Assembly (NCBI GenBank): GCA_964410485.1
Contig: CAYPHJ010000113.1
Location: 1 to 14,119 of the forward strand
Length of the DNA stretch: 14,119 nt
Reading direction: 5' to 3'
Origin: CAYPHJ01 sp964410485
GTDB taxonomy: Bacteria; Desulfobacterota; Binatia; UBA9968
The notes under the pieces were generated by a model that worked only from the letters and a program-made list of their open reading frames with translations, searched no databases and was not told the origin of the DNA. A program made the translations under genes and the position numbers. Below are positions 7,581 through 13,568 of the stretch, piece by piece; position 1 is the first letter of the stretch; each line of letters starts with the position of its first letter.

Positions 7581-9043
7581 TCTGAGCTATAGTTGGGAGC
7601 TTCCTTCGTAATAAAAACGTCGTGGACGTGCCCTTCCCGCAACCCGGCTGAGGTGACCTGCACAAACTTGGCTTTCGCTCGCAGCGTAGCGACATCGCGA
7701 CAACCGACATAGCCCATGCCGGCGCGCAAGCCTCCGATCAGTTGGTGAATATTAAAGGAGAGCGAACCTTTATATGGCACCTGCCCCTCGATCCCTTCGG
7801 GAACCAGCTTTTTCACGTCCTCGACATCGGCCTGGCCGTAGCGATCACGGCTGCCTTGCCCCATGGCACCCAGTGAGCCCATGCCGCGGTACACCTTGTA
7901 CGTTCTTCCCTGATAGAGAATCGTCTCGCCGGGACTTTCTTCTGTACCGGCGAAAAGACTCCCGATCATGACAGAGTTAGCTCCGGCTGCCAAAGCCTTG
8001 GTAATATCGCCGGAAAACTTGACCCCGCCATCAGCGATAAGGGGAACGTCGCGACGGGCCGCCGCTTTGGCACAGCTGGCAATGGCCGTAAGCTGCGGAA
8101 CGCCGACACCTGAGACGACCCGGGTGGTGCAAATCGAGCCCGGCCCTACCCCAACCTTCACGGCATTAGCACCGGCGTTAATCAAAGCTGCCGTTCCTTC
8201 TTCTGTCGCCACATTACCGGCACAAATATCCATTTCCGGATAACGCCCGCGAAGTTGGCGCACGACTTCGAGTACGTTCGTCGAGTGTCCGTGCGCCGTG
8301 TCCACAGCGATCAGATCCACTCCCGCGCGCACCAGACTTTCCACTCGCTCCTCCCAATCAGCGCCCACACCCACCGCCCCTCCGACACGCAACCGTCCTT
8401 TTTCATCCTTGCAGGCATTCGGATACTGAATCTTTTTTTCTATGTCCTTGACCGTAATGAGACCCTTGAGTTGAAGCTGATCGTCCACGACCAGCAACTT
8501 TTCAATCCGATGTTGGTGCAGGATGTCTTTGGCCTCGTCAAGGTCCACGCCCGGCTTCGCGGTAACCAGCTTGTCTTTCGTCATGACCTCTGCAACGGTG
8601 CGATCGAGCCGCTTCTCGAAGCGCAAGTCTCGGTTGGTGAGAATCCCCACCAGTCGCCCGTTTTGTGTGACCGGAAGTCCCGAGATGCCATACTTCTGCA
8701 TAATTTCCCGGGCCTCGAAAATCTTTTGCTCTGGCGCGACTGTGATCGGATCCGAGATCATGCCGCTTTCGAATTTTTTTACCTTTTCAACTTCCGCTGC
8801 TTGCCGGGCAGGCGGCAGATTGCGGTGAATGATCCCAACGCCGCCCTCTTGCGCCATGGCAATGGCTGTTCTGGACTCCGTCACCGTATCCATAGCGGCG
8901 CTCACCAGCGGTATGTTCAGCCTGATTCTCTCCGTCAATTGCGTCGAGACATCGATGTCCCTGGGCAAGACCGCCGATTCCGCGGGAATTAACAAAACAT
9001 CGTCAAAGGTTAAGCCAACCGGCAAGAGTTCCTGGTTTAACAT
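7577..9043 (-). CDS. guaB: Inosine-5'-monophosphate dehydrogenase
   Basis: GuaB oxidises IMP to XMP with NAD+, the committed step toward guanine nucleotides, and feeds GuaA encoded just downstream. The 488-residue protein is a TIM barrel interrupted by two CBS motifs (about 95-205), which in this family bind adenine/guanine nucleotides and tune activity. The catalytic loop GPGSICTTR places the nucleophile at C305; the mobile flap shows GMGSLGAMGQGS followed by RYGQ. The start ATG has a strong ribosome-binding site GGAGGTGAG (9054-9046) with the GGAGG six bases away. guaB and guaA overlap by 4 bp and form one operon. The leader carries a promoter and a terminator hairpin. Confidence 0.97.
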   Translation of the reverse strand: MLNQELLPVGLTFDDVLLIPAESAVLPRDIDVSTQLTERIRLNIPLVSAAMDTVTESRTAIAMAQEGGVGIIHRNLPPARQAAEVEKVKKFESGMISDPITVAPEQKIFEAREIMQKYGISGLPVTQNGRLVGILTNRDLRFEKRLDRTVAEVMTKDKLVTAKPGVDLDEAKDILHQHRIEKLLVVDDQLQLKGLITVKDIEKKIQYPNACKDEKGRLRVGGAVGVGADWEERVESLVRAGVDLIAVDTAHGHSTNVLEVVRQLRGRYPEMDICAGNVATEEGTAALINAGANAVKVGVGPGSICTTRVVSGVGVPQLTAIASCAKAAARRDVPLIADGGVKFSGDITKALAAGANSVMIGSLFAGTEESPGETILYQGRTYKVYRGMGSLGAMGQGSRDRYGQADVEDVKKLVPEGIEGQVPYKGSLSFNIHQLIGGLRAGMGYVGCRDVATLRAKAKFVQVTSAGLREGHVHDVFITKEAPNYSSE

Positions 9044-9063
9044 TACTCACCTCCGCGCCAAGC

Positions 9064-9095
9064 AAAAAAAAACCCAGACCAAGGCCTGGGTTTTT
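9064..9095 (-). terminator. Intrinsic terminator in the guaB leader (attenuator candidate)
   Basis: On the minus strand a stem AAAAACCCAG/CTGGGTTTTT (arms 9095-9086 and 9077-9068) closes an 8-base loop and runs into nine T residues (9072-9064). It lies between the likely guaB promoter and the guaB ribosome-binding site, 20 bases before the start codon. No minus-strand gene precedes it within about 1 kb, so a role in ending an upstream transcript is unlikely. A second short stem, CTCTG/CAGAG at 9119-9115 and 9103-9099, precedes it. Confidence 0.7.
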
Positions 9096-9131
9096 CGCCT
9101 CTGCTCGACTGCTTCAGAGCAAACATAAAGT

Positions 9132-9160
9132 CTTATACCAGGAAACCCGGATTGTCACAA
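9132..9160 (-). promoter_or_regulatory. Likely sigma-70 promoter of guaBA
   Basis: On the minus strand TTGTGA (9160-9155) is separated by 17 bases from TATAAG (9137-9132, five of six matches to TATAAT). Initiation near 9125 would give a leader of about 82 bases containing the two hairpins. The -35 region lies in the short palindrome TTGTGACAA, which could be an operator; that is speculative. Confidence 0.5.
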
Positions 9161-9254
9161 CTTGAGCCCATGATACCCCTGTGATACACGAACTGATTCA
9201 TGTGTCGAAGGTACAGCACAGCGAATGAAAATGAGCCGGCAGTCGTTCGGATCA

Positions 9255-9323
9255 ACACCGATAAATCCCCCATAGCCCCCTTTGGCAAAGGGGGCCGGCC
9301 CGTAGGACGGGGGGATTTGGTGT
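9255..9323. repeat. Nested palindrome, miniature-element-like
   Basis: Outer arms ACACC...AAATCCCCC (9255-9271) and GGGGGATTT-GGTGT (9310-9323) enclose an inner perfect hairpin GCCCCCTTT (9275-9283), loop GGC, AAAGGGGGC (9287-9295). The arms differ only by a three-base bulge. It resembles the AAATCCCCC/GGGGGATTT palindromes I recall from many bacterial genomes. No transposase is nearby. The surrounding 9161-9542 contains nothing else I recognise as a gene, although it is G-rich between 9376 and 9460. Confidence 0.6.
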
Positions 9324-9542
9324 GTAATCACATTTTCATAAGAGTGCGCAAAGCATGCCTAAGAAGGCGTCGAAGTCGCAAGTGGAGGTGGAGAGTTGAG
9401 GGCGGAGCGCGGCGCGTGGAAACGACCGGGGACGGGAGACCGGCGGAGCGCGGGGGGCGAAAACGAACCTAACATCAATCACGACACGATGGTCGAATCT
9501 GCGTCCTCAACGGCCCCTGAAATATTCTTGGGATAGGGCTTT

Positions 9543-9582
9543 GAACCTTTGAACTTTGAACTGGGAACCTGGAACCTTGAAA
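9543..9582 (+). repeat. Heptamer array abutting the fmdB-like start codon
   Basis: GAAC recurs at 9543, 9551, 9558, 9565, 9572 and (as GAAA) 9579, a spacing of 7 after the first unit. The last A is the A of the ATG at 9582. The array therefore occupies the whole region where a ribosome-binding site would be expected. Confidence 0.7.
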
Positions 9583-9824
9583 TGCCGCTCTACGAATACG
9601 AGTGTACCAAAGGGCATCGTTTCGAAGCCATTCAGAAAGTCGCCGATAGACCACTCAGGCGTTGCTCCGTATGCTCTGCAAGCGTCCGCCGAGCGATCTC
9701 CCAACCTACGCTGCTGCATAACAAGGGGATTCACATCTTCGATCGGGTCACCAAAGACGACGTCTTGCGCACCCGCCCCTCTTCGCTGAAATCGCTCAGA
9801 GCGCGCACCGCGCGCCGTTCCTAG
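9582..9824 (+). CDS. FmdB-type zinc-ribbon small protein
   Basis: The 80-residue product begins MPLYEYECTKGHRFEAIQKV, the standard opening of FmdB/CxxC-CxxC putative regulatory proteins, followed by the second metal knuckle C28-x2-C31. The first knuckle is incomplete: C8 remains, but the partner Cys is missing and GH (H12) follows directly; I recall such variants in other phyla. After about residue 53 the sequence stops resembling the family, and the tail RARTARRS plus stop is encoded by the GC core and first heptamer of composite repeat copy 4. The frame is open upstream to 9549, but those residues are translated repeat. No Shine-Dalgarno is visible because a heptamer array directly precedes the ATG. 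It is the only plus-strand gene candidate. The true function of this family is not established. It may be a decaying gene. Confidence 0.65.
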   Translation: MPLYEYECTKGHRFEAIQKVADRPLRRCSVCSASVRRAISQPTLLHNKGIHIFDRVTKDDVLRTRPSSLKSLRARTARRS

Positions 9825-9858
9825 TTCCAAGTCTCAAGTCTCGAGTCTCGGGTTCCCC
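9801..9858 (+). repeat. Composite repeat copy 4: GC core plus six heptamers
   Basis: The core GCGCGCACCGCGCGC (9801-9815) is followed after one base by GTTCCTA, GTTCCAA, GTCTCAA, GTCTCGA, GTCTCGG, GTTCCCC (9817-9858), in exact register. The first heptamer supplies the stop codon of the fmdB-like ORF. A further loose GAAC/GAAA run at 9868-9894 faces the opposite way. The rest of the space, 9895-10080, shows nothing I can name beyond short CCCG/CGGG pairs. Confidence 0.75.
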
Positions 9859-10080
9859 TCCAACCAGGAACCGGAACCTTGAAACCAGAAACGGAATTTA
9901 GGCACAGCTCGCCCAACTGTGCTAACTAAGGTGCACAACGTAAGGGTATTCACAGAAATACGAAGCGCGACTCGGGAGCGGGAGTACCCGAACGGGAGGT
10001 TACATTTTCAGCGGCGAGATCGAAGACTTGCTAGTTCGGGTGAGTGACTTGGAGATTTTTCAGGGAAGACGTTCGGGATG

Positions 10081-11559
10081 TCAGCCTTGAGAGAGAACAT
10101 TCGGGCGTTTGCGCTGAAACTCATTCTTATTGATGCCGTACCGGCGCATTTTTCGGGAGAGAGTTCGAACGCCTAAACCGCAGGTCTTTGCGGTAAGCCT
10201 GACTTTCCCCTGCAGCGTCTGTAGCTGTTGAATGAGATACCGCTTCTCCTGCTCCTTCAGCCACAGGTTTAGAGGCAAACTAAGAACGGGTCCGTTTTCC
10301 TTATGAGTACCCGCTGAATTCGTATTTGCTGAAGCAGCAGGCAGATCAAAACTGTCTATGATGCGTCCCGTTGCCAGCACAATACCCTTTTCGAGTATGT
10401 TCTGCAGTTCACGTATATTTCCGGGCCAAGAATACTGCATCAGACGTTCCAACATTCCCCTTGAGATCCCCTTCACGCCTTTCTGCTTGGCCACTGGATG
10501 ATGGCGGAGGAAATCATCGACCAGCAGTGGAATATCCTCGCGTCTGTCGCGCAACGGAATCAGCCGAATCGGGATAACCTTTAGCCTGTAGTAGAAATCG
10601 GTGCGCATTTGACGCTGCGCCACCAGTTCTTCGAGTGGTACGTTTGTGGCAGCGATAACCCGCATATCGATATGAGTGGGGTTGATCCCTCCAAGTCGCT
10701 GAACCTTCTGATCTTCAAGAACACGAAGGAGTTTCGCCTGCATCACCAGCGAAATGCTCTCAATCTCGTCCAAGAAAAGAGAACCGCCGTGAGCCAGCTC
10801 AATCTTTCCTGCTCGGGGGCGGTCAGCCCCTGTGAATGCGCCCCGTTCGTGGCCAAAGAGCTCGCTTTCCAGCAAAGACTCTGGGAAGCCCGCACAGTTA
10901 ATAGTGACAAACGGCCCCTTGCGACGCGGGCTCTGGTGGTGAATGGCGCTCGCAACCAACTCTTTGCCAGTACCTGTCTCTCCTTCGACCAGAACGGTCA
11001 TATCCGTAGGTGATACCATGCGGATTATCTCAAACACGCCGTGCATCTCGGGTGTCCTGCTCAGCATGCCGCCGAACTCACCTGCGCTATTGAGCGAGCG
11101 CCGCAGATGTCGAATTTCGATGAAGACACGCGCGCGTTCCAACGCTGCTTGGGTGGATTGTTGGATAGCCTCGAGATTGAACGGCTTCATTATGTAGTCA
11201 AACGCCCCGTGCTTTAAAATGTTAATGGCACTCTCAATCGCAGCATGCCCGGTAATAGCAATGACGGGTACGTTCGGGTAATTTTTATGGATCTGGACTG
11301 TTAACTCAACACCGCTGATACCCGGAAGCCGGATGTCTGTAACAACCAGGTCGATATCCCCTTGTTCGAGGCGTCGTAGCGCAGCCTCTCCCGAATTCAC
11401 GATCTGGACGCAATATTGGCCGCTACACTCGTAAAACACCCGTAGCTGTTCGCAAATGAGATCGTCGTCGTCAACAACCAAAATAACCGGCTTCAATCCC
11501 TGTGAACACCCAATCTGGACCGAACCCGCCGTGTTTTCGTGTGTGTGGCAAGGGGGCAT
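10081..11559 (-). CDS. NtrC-family sigma-54-dependent response regulator
   Basis: A 492-residue two-component regulator expected to activate sigma-54 promoters when phosphorylated. The receiver domain (about 22-145) has the acidic cluster D30-D33, phospho-acceptor D75 in VVTDIR, T103 and K125, all intact. The AAA+ domain (about 165-400) has Walker A GETGTGKE (193-200), the sigma-54 contact loop GAFTGA (240-245), Walker B GGSLFLDE (258-265) and RTDFYYRL near 319. The tail (437-480) is a Fis-type HTH, LTAKTCGLGVRTLSRKM, with a Thr-Ala-Lys core instead of the usual GN..AA. The frame is open 58 codons further, but that would overlap the kinase gene by 158 bases. The ATG at 11559 has GAGGTG (11573-11568) eight bases before it, right after the kinase stop. 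Target genes are unknown. Confidence 0.9.
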   Translation of the reverse strand: MPPCHTHENTAGSVQIGCSQGLKPVILVVDDDDLICEQLRVFYECSGQYCVQIVNSGEAALRRLEQGDIDLVVTDIRLPGISGVELTVQIHKNYPNVPVIAITGHAAIESAINILKHGAFDYIMKPFNLEAIQQSTQAALERARVFIEIRHLRRSLNSAGEFGGMLSRTPEMHGVFEIIRMVSPTDMTVLVEGETGTGKELVASAIHHQSPRRKGPFVTINCAGFPESLLESELFGHERGAFTGADRPRAGKIELAHGGSLFLDEIESISLVMQAKLLRVLEDQKVQRLGGINPTHIDMRVIAATNVPLEELVAQRQMRTDFYYRLKVIPIRLIPLRDRREDIPLLVDDFLRHHPVAKQKGVKGISRGMLERLMQYSWPGNIRELQNILEKGIVLATGRIIDSFDLPAASANTNSAGTHKENGPVLSLPLNLWLKEQEKRYLIQQLQTLQGKVRLTAKTCGLGVRTLSRKMRRYGINKNEFQRKRPNVLSQG

Positions 11560-11567
11560 TTCACGCC

Positions 11568-11573
11568 CACCTC
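11568..11573 (-). promoter_or_regulatory. Ribosome-binding site fixing the regulator start
   Basis: GAGGTG lies eight bases before the ATG at 11559 and three bases after the kinase stop codon. This favours that ATG over the upstream in-frame starts at 11598 and 11733, which have weaker or no Shine-Dalgarno and would overlap the kinase gene. Confidence 0.6.
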
Positions 11574-11575
11574 GC

Positions 11576-12685
11576 CTATACCTTTTTGCTTGCGTCATCA
11601 CTGTTCCAATCGGCCCGCAGACGAATGGTAAAGATTCCACGGGACTTGGCTTGTTTTTCAAATACGATATTTCCGTCCTGGCGCGCCAGGATCTGCTGAG
11701 CCAAAACCATGCTAAGACCAATAGAGTTCCCATTGATCTTCAAGAACGGGCGAAACACATCCTCTTCCGTAACCGAGGCGAAAACAGCACCACAACTGGA
11801 CACGACCAGTTCTACATGCCGTTCCCCGTCTGTTTCGTGCAAAAGCGCCTCTATTGTCACTTCGCCACCTTGCGGAAGTAGCACACGAGAAAAGTCTACA
11901 ACCGTGTACAGGGCGCTCCGAAATTCCTCAGGATTGACCCAAACGTCCGGCAAAGAGTCGGTGCACAGAAGATTGACAGCAATATTGTGCGAGCGGAGTT
12001 CCCGTTCCATACAGCGGCACAACTCCTTCAATATTGCCGCTGGATTTGAGCGAGATCGCTCGCGCTTGGGTTGTGCTACAAAGTTTTCCACCTCGCGCAG
12101 CAATTTGGTCGTCCGTTCCACCCCCGTCTCCGCCAGAGACACTGCGGTCGCCTTCATATAATTAAGGCGCAGAAGATCCAAGGAGCCCTTGATGACTTGA
12201 AGATGGTTTTCAAGTTCATGGATCAAGCCGGCAATTAGAGCCGGCCCCTCCGGAACTGGACCGCCGGGATTGGCGCGTCTCTGTAGCTCACGAAGCCGGG
12301 ATATGTCTTGATACACGCTGATGATACCATCGCGGCCATGTTCGCCGCGCAGCGCGAGGCTTGTCTCGCTTATCCATTTCTCTTTGCTTTGTCCCTTAGG
12401 AAAAAACCGGTATTCCAATGAGCACGTAGTTTGACTATTCTGCAACCTGCTTCGCGCCTCCGAATAGGCGGGCCGATCGTCTGAATGAATCCGCTCAAGC
12501 CAGAGCGACGAGTTCTGCCGCAGCTCATCGGCGGAATATCCCGTGAGTTGAGTCGTTCTCAAATTAATGATGCAGAAGCGATCATCTGATCTCCAAAAAG
12601 CCAGCGGACAAGGAATCAGTTCCAGGTAAGCCAGGGCTTTCGAAAAAATAGGACGCGGCTTAATGAGACTTACTTTGGCATACAT
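11576..12685 (-). CDS. PAS-domain histidine kinase-like protein with degenerate ATPase domain
   Basis: From the ATG at 12685 the product has 369 residues and no clear membrane segment, so it is probably cytosolic. Residues about 18-132 form a PAS domain (LTGYSADEL, then IHSDDR). A His box follows (GLIHELENHLQVIKG, H156), close to NtrB-type kinases. The ATP-binding domain is recognisable by order but not by key residues: the N-box Asn is absent (VVDFSRVLLPQGG, 262-274), the DxGxG box reads SSCGAVF (296-302), and the G2 region reads NGNSIGLSM (318-326); the F-box FRPF (311-314) remains. It may be a signalling pseudokinase, phosphatase or adaptor. It lies 16 bases upstream of the NtrC-type gene and very likely partners it. 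The frame is open to a TTG at 12859, but a strong promoter lies inside that extension. The Shine-Dalgarno for 12685 is weak. Confidence 0.82.
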   Translation of the reverse strand: MYAKVSLIKPRPIFSKALAYLELIPCPLAFWRSDDRFCIINLRTTQLTGYSADELRQNSSLWLERIHSDDRPAYSEARSRLQNSQTTCSLEYRFFPKGQSKEKWISETSLALRGEHGRDGIISVYQDISRLRELQRRANPGGPVPEGPALIAGLIHELENHLQVIKGSLDLLRLNYMKATAVSLAETGVERTTKLLREVENFVAQPKRERSRSNPAAILKELCRCMERELRSHNIAVNLLCTDSLPDVWVNPEEFRSALYTVVDFSRVLLPQGGEVTIEALLHETDGERHVELVVSSCGAVFASVTEEDVFRPFLKINGNSIGLSMVLAQQILARQDGNIVFEKQAKSRGIFTIRLRADWNSDDASKKV

Positions 12686-12808
12686 CAGCTTACACCGTGC
12701 TATCGAGAGCAATGGACCGAGCCAGGGCAGGAGTTTGACAGGTCGATTCAGGCCGCTAGTTCTTGATAGTCCGTTCTTTATCTCACAAACATCTACTGGT
12801 GTACCCGA

Positions 12809-12838
12809 TCTATAATGCTCTCCAGTAAAAGCTGTCAA
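12809..12838 (-). promoter_or_regulatory. Strong sigma-70 promoter for the kinase-regulator operon
   Basis: On the minus strand a perfect -35 TTGACA (12838-12833) stands 18 bases from TATAGA (12814-12809). Initiation near 12802 would leave a leader of about 115 bases before the ATG at 12685. The region 12686-12968 is otherwise without a gene; a short CTCGC/GCGAG stem lies in it, with no T-run. Confidence 0.65.
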
Positions 12839-12968
12839 TGTTTTTCTCGCTATTTTCAAAAATTTTCTAATTCGTGATGTCCCAAACTAAAGACACACCC
12901 CTTGTGCTAAATGGGCTACACAAATCTACGCGCCTCGCCAAAGAGCGAGTTGTCCAAAAATTGAGACA

Positions 12969-13505
12969 CTATCCCGTGTCGGTTCTCGCACCTGGCCCGC
13001 CTGCGCAAAAGTTCCGTAGCCCTACCTTGAGCATAATGACACCGACCGTTACTGCGACAGCGTCGAAATCTCTGGGAAGACGCAATGCCGCGCCTATGAT
13101 TACACTGACGACCGCCAGTGCAGACCGCGTTGGCGCGCCCGAAGCAGCAAAAACATTCTCGCTACACAAAGCCCGTCGCAGGTCTTCGTTCATGTCAACG
13201 AGATACTGCTTGCCATCGGCTTTTAGCCCTTCGTAAATCACCCGCAATTCGCTCGTCAATTGACCGCTAGTTACGCTAGCGGGCAGCGCGGGATAGAACT
13301 CGCGTGCTTCACAACTACTCCGAAGACCAGAAAAATACGCGACGATGCCCGCAGCTGTTCCGGGTGACGCTCTTCCCAGGAGTTGCATACCCAACGTGGC
13401 ATAGAGATCATCAAGATCCAGCGATAGGAGCCTTGCTCCCTCGTCAATAAGCGCCTCGTTTGTAGAACAGGACTGCACTGTCTTCAGAGAAACACTCGGA
13501 GCCAC
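12969..13505 (-). CDS. Hypothetical protein with two C-terminal hydrophobic segments
   Basis: I do not recognise this 178-residue protein. The N-terminal two thirds look helical and soluble (an acidic stretch LSLDLDDLYATLGMQLLG near 27-44; DMNEDLRRALC near 104-114). The last third has two hydrophobic stretches, about 128-143 and 147-163, joined by a short charged turn, ending KVGLRNFC and a Gly/Pro-rich tail; this could be a membrane hairpin. Cysteines are at 13, 65, 114 and 167. The start is an uncertain GTG with only a weak GGGAT before it. The frame continues upstream without a stop to the TAA of the NtrC-type gene, but offers no better start. It lies 63 bases after that gene, in the same frame and strand, so co-transcription is plausible. 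Coding seems likely from the sustained frame and composition, but no family is claimed. Confidence 0.6.
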   Translation of the reverse strand: MAPSVSLKTVQSCSTNEALIDEGARLLSLDLDDLYATLGMQLLGRASPGTAAGIVAYFSGLRSSCEAREFYPALPASVTSGQLTSELRVIYEGLKADGKQYLVDMNEDLRRALCSENVFAASGAPTRSALAVVSVIIGAALRLPRDFDAVAVTVGVIMLKVGLRNFCAGGPGARTDTG

Positions 13506-13568
13506 ATCCCGAGCAACTTTATAGAACTGAGGCCCCGATTTGTGTCTACCGACTCCCCAGAAGGGGTT

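Noticed and set aside
8255..8992. 245-residue plus-strand ORF opposite guaB
   Set aside because: It is antisense to a strongly conserved gene, with composition expected from the complementary strand and no domain signal.
9044..9125. Purine riboswitch in the guaB leader
   Set aside because: The roughly 82-base leader shows two simple hairpins but no three-way junction or conserved purine-aptamer core.
9200..9472. 90-residue plus-strand ORF across the nested palindrome
   Set aside because: Arg/Gly-rich translation of the palindrome and G-rich DNA; no start signal or similarity.
9507..9830. 107-residue minus-strand ORF opposite the fmdB-like gene
   Set aside because: It is mostly the complement of the fmdB-like ORF and the heptamer array; the plus-strand frame has the recognisable MPLYEYEC start.
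11560..11733. 58-residue N-terminal extension of the response regulator
   Set aside because: It would overlap the kinase gene by 158 bases and is just another frame of the kinase C-terminus; the ATG at 11559 has a good ribosome-binding site.
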